64,000 nucleotides of DNA from Portibacter lacus (lineage in GTDB: Bacteria > Bacteroidota > Bacteroidia > Chitinophagales > Saprospiraceae). The position numbers and the translations under genes are program-made. This document shows positions 50,126-59,651 of this stretch, piece by piece; the stretch's first letter is position 1, and each line of letters opens with the position of its first letter. The notes beneath the pieces are model-generated. The model had not been told where the DNA came from. It saw nothing but the letters and a program-made list of their open reading frames with translations, and did not search any database. Location of the stretch: NCBI RefSeq assembly GCF_021533215.1, contig NZ_JAJNKA010000008.1, positions 62,001 through 126,000 on the forward strand, written 5' to 3'.

Positions 50126-52774
50126 ATGAATAAACTCCTTCACTTAACATGTGCCTTGTTGTGCATGTTACTTTTCTGCAATAACATTTCTGCACAGAAG
50201 GATATTCTTGATAAAAAAGTAAATATTGACATTTCTAAAGGAAACCTAAAGGACTATTTTGATAACATTGAAAAGAATAATAATGTCATCGTTAGTTATT
50301 CTTCCAGCATTGTCGACATATCAATTGTCAAAGAAGTAGATACAACCTCTTTCATTTGTGGGGAACTGTTCTCCTATCTTTTAGAAGAGCAAGCTGTTCG
50401 AGCAATATCTAGAGGCCAGAAAATATTGGTCATCCCAGATCCAAGTAAAAACATTTCATTTTCAAGATTAAGAGCTAGAAACTATTACACGGTAAATGGT
50501 TATGTGAAAGACGCTGAAACCGGTGAGGCGCTGGTAGGAGCATCCGTATATAATCCAGTGACGAATAGAGGAACCATAACCAATGAATTCGGCTACTATA
50601 GTTTCACAATGCCTGAAGGTAAACAAACAACGAATTATTCATTTGTTGGTTTTAAACCAGTATCGAAGACCTTTCAACTCAATAAGAGATTACGTTCTGA
50701 TATTTTCCTAAAGACCAATTTGGAAATTGAGGAAATTATAGTGATCGACCAAGACAGTTCAATGATATGGCGTGGAAGAGAGAAAATAAATCTGGATGAA
50801 ATCAGGAACTTACCTTCTGTATTCGGGGAAGTAGATATCATTAAGTCCATTGCCTTACTTCCAGGAGTCCAATCAGGAAATGAAGCTCAGGGTGGTTTAT
50901 TGGTCAGAGGAGGAAGCCCAGATCAAAACTTAATCATGTTAGATGGTATTCCATTGTACGAAGTCAATCATTTATTTGGCTTGGTTTCGATATTCAATGA
51001 GGATGCAGTAAATAATGTTAATCTATATAAAAGTGATTTTTCAGCTAAATATGGCGGCAGACTTTCCTCCGTAGTAGATATCCAACTAAAGGATGGGAAT
51101 TACAAAGATTACCAAGGATCTGCTACATTAGGTATTCTGGGAGGCAAAATGAATCTAGAAGGGCCTATTCAGAAAGAGAAATCTTCGTTCAATATTGCAG
51201 GGAGAACCTCTTGGATCGGTGAGTTAATTGGGCCGACAGTAAATAACTTCCTAGATGTAGATGGTACTAAATTTGGATATCGGGATTTTAACTTGAAAAT
51301 TAAACGAGAGTTTAAGTCTACTAATTCACTGACATTTAGTGCTTACTCAGGACGAGATAATGTGTCGTATAATGATAAGACGCAGAAAATTGAGAATTTT
51401 GATTTGAAGACTGATAATAAATTGAATTGGGGGACAGATGTGGCGTCGATCAGATGGTCTAGGCTACTTGGTCCTAAGGTTTTTTCTAATCTTACAGTTG
51501 GTTTTGTGGATTATAATTATTTGTACAATGTAGAACATCAGTTAGGAAATAATCCGAATCCAGATATAGAGGATAAGAACTTTAGTGTTGCGACGACAAG
51601 TCAAATTTTTGATCGAATAGTGAAGTTAGATTTTGATTATTTTAAGACTAATAAACTTGATATTAAGTTTGGTGGTGGTTACACACTCCATACCTATAAT
51701 CCAGCTGTAAAGCAGGCCACTAAGTCACTTGGGAATAATATTAAAGAAATCTTTGGTGATATTATCGCAACGAATGCCGGAGAATATACCTTATACGCTG
51801 AGAGTTATTACAGACCTTTTTCTAATATTAGCATTCATACAGGCTTACATTATGCGGCTTATTCCGTAGAACAGGAAGTTTATCATTCTTTACAACCAAG
51901 GCTATCAGTGAATCTTGGTTTACCATGGCACGGATTTTTTGGGATTTCATATTCTAGGATGAATCAGTTCATACATCTCTTAGCGAATCCGGGTTTAGGT
52001 CTACCTTCCGATTTATGGGTACCGAGTACCGCTGATCTTCGACCAGAAACATCTGACCAGTTTGCTCTAAATTACAATATGGATCTCTCTGATGAAATCA
52101 GATTTCATACAGCAGTGTATTATAAGGACTTCAATAACCTAATAGAATTTAGCTCTGCTTATGATCTGTTCAGTCCAGTAATCAACGATATCTCGCAGAC
52201 TCCTGTTTTCGTGGAATCTAAGGACTGGGAATCTAGGGTAGATTCTGGAAAAGGCCAGGCATTTGGTTGGGAAGCGCAAATAAAAAAGCGAAAGGGTAGG
52301 TTTACAGGAAGTTTCTCCTATACCTATGGTAGGAGTTTTAGAACATTTGAGAATATAAACAGATCTGTTCGATTTCCTTATCGTTATGATCGGAAACATG
52401 ATATTAGTGCATCGGCTGTATATAAATTAAATCCAGAATTTAATTTAGGTATGCTCTGGATTTACGGAACTGGAAATGCGATTACTTTACCTATCGAGGG
52501 ATATTTTGATGTCAATGGTCAGGAAGTATTAAACTATGATACGCGGAATAATTTCAGATTGCCATCATATCATAGGTTTGATATTAGTTTAAATTATAAT
52601 AAAAGATTAGGAAGGTTTTTATTAAATGCGAATGTCGGTGCATATAATGCTTATAATCGCCAGAATCCCTACTATATATACCTGTTTCAGAATCCAAGAA
52701 CAGAAGAATATAACCTCAGGCAGATCAGTGTTTTTCCTATTTTGCCCTATTTAAATGTCAGATTGAAGATATAA
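50126..52774 (+). CDS. TonB-dependent outer-membrane receptor with STN signalling domain
   Basis: 882 residues. Signal peptide to about residue 24 (ISAQ). STN domain about 33-105, then a carboxypeptidase-like regulatory domain about 122-200 (VNGYVKDAETGEALVGASV, TNEFGYYSF), plug domain about 222-340 (ALLPGVQSGNEAQGGLLVRG), and a beta-barrel to the C-terminus (PYLNVRLKI). The STN domain binds the FecR C-terminus to turn on the sigma factor when substrate loads. Ligand unknown; it could be an oligosaccharide, siderophore or other organic. No SusD-like gene is adjacent, but a DUF4249 lipoprotein is downstream. Confidence 0.95.
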   Translation: MNKLLHLTCALLCMLLFCNNISAQKDILDKKVNIDISKGNLKDYFDNIEKNNNVIVSYSSSIVDISIVKEVDTTSFICGELFSYLLEEQAVRAISRGQKILVIPDPSKNISFSRLRARNYYTVNGYVKDAETGEALVGASVYNPVTNRGTITNEFGYYSFTMPEGKQTTNYSFVGFKPVSKTFQLNKRLRSDIFLKTNLEIEEIIVIDQDSSMIWRGREKINLDEIRNLPSVFGEVDIIKSIALLPGVQSGNEAQGGLLVRGGSPDQNLIMLDGIPLYEVNHLFGLVSIFNEDAVNNVNLYKSDFSAKYGGRLSSVVDIQLKDGNYKDYQGSATLGILGGKMNLEGPIQKEKSSFNIAGRTSWIGELIGPTVNNFLDVDGTKFGYRDFNLKIKREFKSTNSLTFSAYSGRDNVSYNDKTQKIENFDLKTDNKLNWGTDVASIRWSRLLGPKVFSNLTVGFVDYNYLYNVEHQLGNNPNPDIEDKNFSVATTSQIFDRIVKLDFDYFKTNKLDIKFGGGYTLHTYNPAVKQATKSLGNNIKEIFGDIIATNAGEYTLYAESYYRPFSNISIHTGLHYAAYSVEQEVYHSLQPRLSVNLGLPWHGFFGISYSRMNQFIHLLANPGLGLPSDLWVPSTADLRPETSDQFALNYNMDLSDEIRFHTAVYYKDFNNLIEFSSAYDLFSPVINDISQTPVFVESKDWESRVDSGKGQAFGWEAQIKKRKGRFTGSFSYTYGRSFRTFENINRSVRFPYRYDRKHDISASAVYKLNPEFNLGMLWIYGTGNAITLPIEGYFDVNGQEVLNYDTRNNFRLPSYHRFDISLNYNKRLGRFLLNANVGAYNAYNRQNPYYIYLFQNPRTEEYNLRQISVFPILPYLNVRLKI

Positions 52775-52841
52775 AGTTAAATTGCCTTAGGGGTATATAT
52801 TATTTTATTCGTCATATTATGCGAACGATAGTATATAATTC

Positions 52842-53789
52842 ATGAACAAGTTAAAAGACAGCACCTATATCTTAATAGATAAATTCCATTCGGGACAAGC
52901 GTCCACGGAGGAGGTGGCCATGCTTCATGAATGGAAAGGTGCTTCACAAGTAAATGTCAAGCTGTATGATGAATTGATTCAATTATTAGAATTAGTTCAG
53001 AATCTAAAAGATTGGAAACAGTTTGACAAATCTAATGCTTGGGACAAATTACAAGACAGAATTGAGAAAAAACCGCTGAAAATATCTTGGATGCTCTCGA
53101 TTGCTGCTGCAATTCTGCTTTTAGTGTTTGCCACGACATATACAAATTTTGGCGGTGAATGGAATGCAGAGAATTCAGAGTATTTGACTGGGAGTCAACA
53201 AAGTTTTTCGATTTTGGAGGATGGTACGGAGTTGTTTTTAACCAATGATTCTAGGATTAAAATTGATGGTTTTTCTAAATCGTCAAGAGCATTATTTACA
53301 GAAGGAAATTATTTTGTACATGTTGCTCATGATAAGCAGCACCCATTTACTATAAAAACAGATAAGATCTCGATCGAGGTGCTTGGCACTTCTTTTAAAG
53401 TGGAAGAAGATGAAGAGGCGACGAAAGTAAAGGTGAGAGATGGTAAAGTATTGATTACCAATATGGATGGCTCACAATATACTTTGAAGGCTAACGAATC
53501 TTTTATCTTAGAGAACGGTCATGTTAATATTTCTAAGCTTAAAAATGAGAATTGGGGATTATATGCAAGAAACTTTGAAGATGAGTCTATCTCTCACGTT
53601 TTAAATGAATTAGCTAAAGAATTCGGACACTTAAAAATTGATAAGGCTATTCAAAAATCAGATTGTAGAATTACAACTAAAATTGGTCAGTCTACGATTA
53701 TTGAAATTCTGGAAGAAATTGACTTGATTTTTAATATAGATTACACAATAAAAGACGGTACTATAGTAGTTAATAAGATTTCATGCTAG
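52842..53789 (+). CDS. FecR-family anti-sigma factor (FecR-2), no adjacent sigma factor
   Basis: 315 residues with the same layout as FecR-1: N-terminal LKDWKQFDKSNAWDKLQDR, transmembrane segment WMLSIAAAILLLVFATTY (about 80-98), FecR domain with FSILEDGTELFLTNDSRIKI and TEGNYFVHVAHDKQHPF, and a C-terminal STN-like segment. It lacks its own ECF sigma factor. The N-terminal motif is clearly related to FecR-1, suggesting duplication. It may act on the same sigma factor, or have lost a partner. Confidence 0.9.
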   Translation: MNKLKDSTYILIDKFHSGQASTEEVAMLHEWKGASQVNVKLYDELIQLLELVQNLKDWKQFDKSNAWDKLQDRIEKKPLKISWMLSIAAAILLLVFATTYTNFGGEWNAENSEYLTGSQQSFSILEDGTELFLTNDSRIKIDGFSKSSRALFTEGNYFVHVAHDKQHPFTIKTDKISIEVLGTSFKVEEDEEATKVKVRDGKVLITNMDGSQYTLKANESFILENGHVNISKLKNENWGLYARNFEDESISHVLNELAKEFGHLKIDKAIQKSDCRITTKIGQSTIIEILEEIDLIFNIDYTIKDGTIVVNKISC

Positions 53790-53884
53790 AAATATATTTT
53801 AGAATTTGGTTTTAAAATTTATTTTTAGTATAAAATATTAAATAAATGACTTAATTTAGAGTCGTTCATTTATAAACACTATAC

Positions 53885-54808
53885 ATGTTCCGAACTTTTA
53901 GATTCAATAATGTACTTCTGCTGTTATTGTGTGGTTTATTCCTAATCACCTGCACTAAAGATTTGAATCTAGATTTTAGCAATACTGACAAGAAACTAAT
54001 CATAAATGGACGTTTTGCTGCGAATAAGACTTTTAAGATAGCACTTACCACAAGTCGGAATATTCTTGATCCAGAAAGTAAGATAGAGAGAGTTTCTGAT
54101 GCTTACGTTGCGATTAAAAACGATGAAGGGAAAATTTTAGAAGTGTTGCAAGAGTACAACAACTTAGGTTTGTATGTTTCGACTGATTCTCTCAAAGCAT
54201 ATCAAGGAAATACTTATCACCTCGAGGTTACACACCCTAACTGGAGTGGGACGGTCTTTACGGCCTCTAGTTCTGCACCAGAAATTAGTAATATGTCTAT
54301 CATAGATACTAATCACGTCTTTATTGATAATGCACCTGCACTTAAAGTGGGCGTTTTAATTGATGATCTTCATAACTTAAATGATAAGTATGTTTTCGAA
54401 GTCGAATTAAAAGAAAAAGGAGTATTGGCTCAGCTTATGATAGAAAATCCTGATGAAAAGGATGTAAAGATTTTCGGAGATAAAATGAGCCCTACAAGAT
54501 TATTTTTGGGAGATGCTAATTTTAATGGAAGCCAAAAGAATCTTGACTTTTTTACAAAGCAGGGGATTCCTAATGATACCAGTCAAGTTGCAGGCAAAGG
54601 CATCACAGAGATCAGAATGATGAATGTGAGCCAAGAATTATATAATTATTATAAGAGCCTTGAAGAATATCAATTAGCACAAAAGACCATCGGGTCTGGT
54701 AATTCTTCTGCGGTGCGTGTATTCTCTAATATCAAGAGATCAGGTGTAGACAATGGACTCGGCATATTTGCAGGTTACAATGTAAAGAGTCTTACTTACA
54801 CTTATTAA
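53885..54808 (+). CDS. DUF4249 lipoprotein
   Basis: 307 residues. Signal sequence with lipobox LITC (Cys23). The mature start (LDFSNTDKKLIINGRFAANKTFKIALTTSR, shown in two parts of the family consensus) and the following YVAIKNDEGKILEVLQE and GNTYHLEVTHPNW strands are the DUF4249 pattern, a Bacteroidota-specific domain usually encoded beside TonB-dependent receptors with STN domains. Most likely an outer-membrane accessory lipoprotein that helps the receptor bind its ligand. No enzymatic motif. Confidence 0.88.
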   Translation: MFRTFRFNNVLLLLLCGLFLITCTKDLNLDFSNTDKKLIINGRFAANKTFKIALTTSRNILDPESKIERVSDAYVAIKNDEGKILEVLQEYNNLGLYVSTDSLKAYQGNTYHLEVTHPNWSGTVFTASSSAPEISNMSIIDTNHVFIDNAPALKVGVLIDDLHNLNDKYVFEVELKEKGVLAQLMIENPDEKDVKIFGDKMSPTRLFLGDANFNGSQKNLDFFTKQGIPNDTSQVAGKGITEIRMMNVSQELYNYYKSLEEYQLAQKTIGSGNSSAVRVFSNIKRSGVDNGLGIFAGYNVKSLTYTY

Positions 54809-54953
54809 AGTGATTGCCAACTTTCCAGCTCACCCTTTCTACAGATAAGTTTTATAATTCTTAAAGTCAATATTCTTAGTGTGAAAACATTAATGAGAGA
54901 TTAGATGTTACCATTTTATAATTAGAATGCCCTACTGGAATTATAATTAGCTT

Positions 54954-55424
54954 GTGAATACAATTGTGCTCAAGACCATCATAAATGCACCCATAGAAAG
55001 ATGCTTCCATCTCTCTACTTCTATAGACCTACATAAGATTTCGGCAAATAAATCAAAAGAAGAGGCGATTGGCGGCGTTACACAAGGACTAATTAAGTTA
55101 AATGAAACAGTTACCTGGCGAGCTAAGCACTTTGGCTTGTGGCATCGAATGAGAGTGAAAATTACTGCATACGAAAGTCCTCATTACTTTGTTGATGAAA
55201 TGTTAGAAGGAAGCTTTAAGTTCATGAAACATAAACATGAGTTTAAGGTAAGTGGAAAAGATACCATAATGATAGATACGTTTAGCTTTTCATCTCCTCT
55301 GGGCATTTTAGGTAGGATAGTGGATGACCTCATTCTTAAAAAATATATGACCAAGTTTCTATTAGAAAGAAATGAGATGATTAAGGAATTTGCTGAGTCA
55401 GAAAAGTGGAAGCAAATTTTATAA
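54954..55424 (+). CDS. SRPBCC/START-like lipid- or ligand-binding protein
   Basis: 156 residues from a GTG start. The N-terminal TIVLKTIINAPIERCFHLST strand-helix, the VTWRAKHFGLWHRMRVKI strands, YFVDEMLEGSFKFMKHKHEF and a long C-terminal helix fit the SRPBCC helix-grip fold. These proteins bind hydrophobic ligands in a central cavity; the ligand is not predictable. Cytoplasmic, single gene. Confidence 0.82.
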   Translation: MNTIVLKTIINAPIERCFHLSTSIDLHKISANKSKEEAIGGVTQGLIKLNETVTWRAKHFGLWHRMRVKITAYESPHYFVDEMLEGSFKFMKHKHEFKVSGKDTIMIDTFSFSSPLGILGRIVDDLILKKYMTKFLLERNEMIKEFAESEKWKQIL

Positions 55425-55776
55425 ATTTCACTTATGGAATTAATAGATAATAAGAATAGAATTGAAGTAGAGAAGGATGTTGTTGTGATGTGAATAGTGC
55501 TTATTGTTTTGTTAGCCTTGGAGCACGATTCATTAAGGAGCGAAAATTAGTTAAATGCATAAAAGAAGGGTTAGAACTCTCCAGCTCTAACCCACTTACG
55601 AAAAAACTCTCACTACTTATATTTTTAAGTCTTTCGACTCTTTTTATCATTTATATTTATAAAACGAAAATTGTTAACGCTTATTACTTAAAAGTACAAA
55701 TTTTATTCATAAAAATCCACCGTATTTGACTTTACATATTAGTTTTAATGAATATTTAACATTAAAATTAATTATA
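55425..55776. other. 352-bp region without a convincing gene
   Basis: Holds an inverted repeat GGGTTAGA/TCTAACCC (55568-55575 and 55586-55593) without a following T run on the plus strand. A 79-residue open frame from GTG 55490 has no signal of being real. No promoter of exact consensus seen. Confidence 0.6.
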
Positions 55777-56211
55777 ATGGATATTGAATTTGAAGAATAT
55801 GCATTTGCGACTCCTTTTTATGCATTAAGTGTTACTCTCAGAGATCAAGTTCTTAGAGCTCCCTTGGGTCTTGAATTTAAATTAGCTGACTTACAGGAGG
55901 AATGGAAAGACATTCACTTAGGTGCATTTGTAGATGACCAGCTCTGCGCATGCTTGGTGTTGTGCAAAGTGGATGAGCATACGATTAAAATGAGACAAGT
56001 AGCAGTTCATGACGATATGCAGGGTAGGGGAATCGGATCAAAGTTAGTGTTGTATGCTGAGCAAGTTGCTAAGGATCGCAATTACAAGGCGATCATATTA
56101 AATGCCAGAGATACAGCTGTTAATTTCTACAAGAGCCTGAACTATACTTCTGTTGGAAAACCTTTTACAGAAGTTGGGATTCCCCATTTAAAAATGAAAA
56201 AAGCTATTTAA
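55777..56211 (+). CDS. GNAT-family N-acetyltransferase
   Basis: 144 residues from ATG 55777; a TTG at 55726 would add a stretch of non-homologous residues. Motif A RQVAVHDDMQGRGIGSKLV (73-91) has the Q-x-x-G-x-G acetyl-CoA-binding loop, and NARDTAVNFYKSLNYTSVG gives motif B. The substrate is not predictable. 3' end overlaps the convergent peroxidase gene by 4 nt. Confidence 0.88.
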   Translation: MDIEFEEYAFATPFYALSVTLRDQVLRAPLGLEFKLADLQEEWKDIHLGAFVDDQLCACLVLCKVDEHTIKMRQVAVHDDMQGRGIGSKLVLYAEQVAKDRNYKAIILNARDTAVNFYKSLNYTSVGKPFTEVGIPHLKMKKAI

Positions 56212-57548
56212 TTACAGCCTATATCCATTCTTGATTGGAAATCTGCATTCGGAAAGCAATTTCCAGAACCAACTGAACTAGGATAGTATCTTTCTAATGA
56301 GGGATCTCTAAGAGACTTACTCAAGAACAATGTCAGATCTTTTATTTCATCTTCTGTCATATCAAGTGGATGAAATAATGGTGAAATTTGTTCTTGCGGT
56401 ACATTAGGATTTTCAGGAACCGCATCATTGAAATACCTCACAACCTGTTCTAAATCCGTATGACTACTTCCATGGAAAAAGAAAGGAGTATCAGACAAGT
56501 TATATAACTGAGGAACTTTAAATTTGAAATTATCTTCAGTCGATTTAGTATATCCACCTCTCCCTAAGTTTCGTAGATCATCTTTAGATGTGCCATAAGA
56601 AGGTCTTTGATACATATCATAAACTCCAAGGGCATAATACTCTACTGCACTTAATCCTGGCGACTTATGACAATTCACACATCCTGCTTTATCAAAAAAT
56701 AAGATCGCACCTCTTTTTTCATCTTTAGACATGGCAAATTGTTCGCCTTTTAACCATTTTTGAAATGGGGCTTCATTTGGAAATATTGTTCTTATAGCGG
56801 CAGAAAGTGCTAATGATGCAGTTAAGTTACTATAACGTTCTTCTTCGGAAAATTCTGGAAATGCCTGATCGAAAAGTTCAGTATATCCAAGACTATCAGC
56901 AATTTCTTTATTAACTAACAGTCTATGTGTATTCATCCCTTCGATATTCTGAGCTTCGATTCCTTGATAGCCTAGGAAATTCCCAAATAATTCATGATCC
57001 AGTTCCCAAAGGTCTTCTTGTCCTGCATTGGTTCCTGTTGAACCAAATTTCCCATTCCACATTGTATTCTCAGAAAACGCCACATTAATCATACTGATAG
57101 GACGTGCACCTTGTACATCCAGTTCACTTTCTTTGAAATTTACATTTCTAACTCTTTCTTCTCCTAAAATCCCAAATCCAGAACCTCCATCTGCAATTCC
57201 TTGTGCAGTACCAGGCTTAAAACCAGCTTCTGGAACATGACAACTAGAACAAGAGTATGTACCAAGCCCTTCGTCTTTTAAAGACGCCTGAGCAATACCT
57301 GTTTCAAAAAACAACATGTTACCAAGGGTAACTTTAGGCTGAGTAAGTGGATTCTTAGGATCCTGAGGAATATTATCTAAATCATATCTATCTGGAACGA
57401 CATAATACTTCGCAGTACGCGTAGGAGATACTTTATTAAGTAAAGCTTGTAATTTATAATCTAAATCAGGCACTGGTGTCATTTGATCCTTAACACAAGA
57501 ACTCATTATGATTAACACCGCTACAATACTAAAAACAATTCGATTCAT
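56208..57548 (-). CDS. Di-haem cytochrome c peroxidase-like lipoprotein
   Basis: 446 residues. Lipobox IMSSC (Cys18). Two c-type haem motifs: CSSCH (100-104) and CVNCH (290-294), with NLTASLALSAAIRTIFP between and LYNLSDTPFFFHG near the second haem. This matches the MauG/cytochrome c peroxidase family, which reduces H2O2 in the periplasm or makes radical cofactors. As a lipoprotein it is tied to the inner or outer membrane. A TATATTTG -7 element and two palindromes lie upstream. Confidence 0.93.
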   Translation of the reverse strand: MNRIVFSIVAVLIIMSSCVKDQMTPVPDLDYKLQALLNKVSPTRTAKYYVVPDRYDLDNIPQDPKNPLTQPKVTLGNMLFFETGIAQASLKDEGLGTYSCSSCHVPEAGFKPGTAQGIADGGSGFGILGEERVRNVNFKESELDVQGARPISMINVAFSENTMWNGKFGSTGTNAGQEDLWELDHELFGNFLGYQGIEAQNIEGMNTHRLLVNKEIADSLGYTELFDQAFPEFSEEERYSNLTASLALSAAIRTIFPNEAPFQKWLKGEQFAMSKDEKRGAILFFDKAGCVNCHKSPGLSAVEYYALGVYDMYQRPSYGTSKDDLRNLGRGGYTKSTEDNFKFKVPQLYNLSDTPFFFHGSSHTDLEQVVRYFNDAVPENPNVPQEQISPLFHPLDMTEDEIKDLTLFLSKSLRDPSLERYYPSSVGSGNCFPNADFQSRMDIGCN

Positions 57549-57563
57549 GGATAATAAAATTCA

Positions 57564-57575
57564 GTTCTTAAGAAC
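57564..57575. promoter_or_regulatory. 12-bp palindrome in the peroxidase 5' leader
   Basis: GTTCTTAAGAAC, a perfect palindrome 15 nt from the ATG (57548) and inside the predicted untranslated leader. Candidate operator or hairpin. Confidence 0.35.
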
Positions 57576-57623
57576 GCCAAATATATTACATATATATAAT
57601 ATATAGAAATTCTAGGTTTACAT

Positions 57624-57640
57624 TTTGCAATGCAAATATA
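57624..57640 (-). promoter_or_regulatory. Candidate promoter with overlapping palindrome for the peroxidase gene
   Basis: Minus strand TATATTTG (57640-57633), exact TAnnTTTG, partly overlaps the palindrome TTTGCA-A-TGCAAA (57624-57636). A binding protein here would compete with RNA polymerase. The predicted leader is about 80 nt. Confidence 0.4.
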
Positions 57641-57679
57641 TTAAACTATTACCAATAAGTCCAGCTAATTATCTAATAC

Positions 57680-59506
57680 TTAGAATTTTAGTTTTCTCCA
57701 GGCAAACATTAAAAATGTCATACCAAGGCCAGCAATTAAGGCAAGAATAGCTGCTAGAATAAGTTTTCCGTAAATCCAGTTACCTACACAGAATAATAAA
57801 CTGTATACTGTAACGAATCCAATAACCACACAAACAAGCTCTAATGCTAAGTTCCCCGTATCTGTAGGCATAACAATATTACGTTTCTTGGCCTCATCGA
57901 TTACTTTCTTCCAGCCATTTCCACCCGGTCTTATTTTCTGGTAAAATGAAATTAATGTTTCCATTTTAGTTGGTCTTGTCAAATATGCTGAAACGATCCA
58001 TACCAACGTGGTAATTAGTGATCCTACAACTAATGTTTGCCAATCTGTCAACCCGTGATTTATTACAACGTCCTCAGGTGCAACAGATGAACCTGCTATC
58101 ATTCTGCTGATGTATGGATTAATAAAAGAAAAGTAACTCGCGATGAAAAGGGAACTGACCATTGCAATTATTTCTGTAACTGCATTTATTCTCCACCAGA
58201 ACCATCTTAGAATGTAGATTAAACCAGTTCCAGCACCAAGTAATAATAACAAATTAAATGCGCCAGATGCATCTGTCAGTAATAAACCAAAACCTAATCC
58301 TAAAAATGCAGACCCTACTGTAAAAATTCGTGCCCATTTAATTAATTCTTTTTGACTTGCTTCAGGATTAATGAATCGCTGATAAAAATCATTTACTAAA
58401 TATGATGATCCTAGATTTAATTGAGTAGACATCGTAGACATAAATGCCGCAATTAAGGAAGCAGCAACAAGGCCTAACAGTCCTGAAGGAAGTAAGGTTA
58501 ACATGGCAGGATAACCTGCATCATGCCCAAGTTTGCCTTCAGAAAGTGTAGGGAAAACCCGCTGGATATCTGATAATTCTGGATATATAATTAAGGATGC
58601 TAATGCGATCAAAATCCAAGGCCAAGGTCTTAACGCATAGTGTGCGATGTTAAATACTAAAGTTGCACCAATTGCATTTTTTTCATCTTTCGCTGAAAAC
58701 ATTCTCTGTGCAATGTATCCACCACCGCCTGGTTCCGAACCTGGATAATATGAAGCCCACCATTGTACAGCCAATGGTACAATTAAAACAGGAACATATA
58801 TCGATGGATCAGAAAAATCAGGGAAAATATTAATCTTATCAAAAACATTCGGGTGAGAAATCAATTCTGCAACACCACCTACTTCTGGTAAATTAATAAT
58901 ATATATACAAGCCCACACTGCACCGATCATTGCCAGAATAAACTGAACAAAATCTGTTATTAATACTGCTCGAAGTCCTCCGAATGTACTATATGCAACG
59001 GTAATAGACCCAGCTATTAATAAGGTTAACCATCCTGGCCAACCTAAAACAATTTCACCGAATTTTACTGCAGCTAGGGAAACAGCTCCCATTACTACAA
59101 CATTGAAAATCAGACCTAAGTATAAAGCTCTGAATCCTCGAAGAAATGCCGCAGCCTTACCACTGTATCTTAATTCATAAAATTCTATATCTGTTAAGAC
59201 CATGGATCTCCGCCATAGTTTAGCATAAACAAAAACAGTAAGCATACCTGTAATCAACAAGCACCACCAACCCCAGTTACCTGAGACTCCGCTTTGTCTT
59301 ACTAAATCAGTTACCAGATTGGGAGTATCTGCAGAAAATGTTGTAGCAACCATGGAAATACCCAATAACCACCAAGGCATGTTTCTACCCGATAGGAAAA
59401 ATTCTGAAATACTTTTTCCTGCATTTTTAGATACAAGAAGCCCTACTGTAAGTACAAAGAGAAAATAGATGCCAACTATTGTCCAGTCTAAGCCAGATAA
59501 TGTCAT
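57680..59506 (-). CDS. Sodium:solute symporter (SSS family)
   Basis: 608 residues with about 14 hydrophobic helices. The first helix region DWTIVGIYFLFVLTVGLLVS, then EFFLSGRNMPWWLLGISMVA, TFGGLRAVLITDFVQFI (a sodium-site helix), and ASLIAAFMSTMSTQLNLGSSYLVNDFYQRF are the hallmarks of the SSS family (SglT/PutP fold). Substrate cannot be read with confidence; sugars, amino acids or nucleosides are possible. It is monocistronic and divergent from the nucleotidyltransferase gene. Confidence 0.93.
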   Translation of the reverse strand: MTLSGLDWTIVGIYFLFVLTVGLLVSKNAGKSISEFFLSGRNMPWWLLGISMVATTFSADTPNLVTDLVRQSGVSGNWGWWCLLITGMLTVFVYAKLWRRSMVLTDIEFYELRYSGKAAAFLRGFRALYLGLIFNVVVMGAVSLAAVKFGEIVLGWPGWLTLLIAGSITVAYSTFGGLRAVLITDFVQFILAMIGAVWACIYIINLPEVGGVAELISHPNVFDKINIFPDFSDPSIYVPVLIVPLAVQWWASYYPGSEPGGGGYIAQRMFSAKDEKNAIGATLVFNIAHYALRPWPWILIALASLIIYPELSDIQRVFPTLSEGKLGHDAGYPAMLTLLPSGLLGLVAASLIAAFMSTMSTQLNLGSSYLVNDFYQRFINPEASQKELIKWARIFTVGSAFLGLGFGLLLTDASGAFNLLLLLGAGTGLIYILRWFWWRINAVTEIIAMVSSLFIASYFSFINPYISRMIAGSSVAPEDVVINHGLTDWQTLVVGSLITTLVWIVSAYLTRPTKMETLISFYQKIRPGGNGWKKVIDEAKKRNIVMPTDTGNLALELVCVVIGFVTVYSLLFCVGNWIYGKLILAAILALIAGLGMTFLMFAWRKLKF

Positions 59507-59651
59507 GTTTAATTTTTTTTAAATAAATAAAAACGTTGTTAATTTATGAATTAAGTAGAGATGAAAAATTAACGAAACAACAATTTAGTAATTTTTTTAA
59601 TTTATTATCTTGCAAGCTGAAAAAAAACAAACAAGCAGAAAAAAAAATAAA

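Noticed and set aside
55568-55593. GGGTTAGA/TCTAACCC hairpin as a terminator
   Set aside because: No T run follows on the plus strand and no minus-strand gene ends there.
55490-55729. 79-residue open frame on the plus strand with a hydrophobic stretch
   Set aside because: GTG start, low-complexity AT-rich composition, no upstream signal and no recognised family; left as non-coding.
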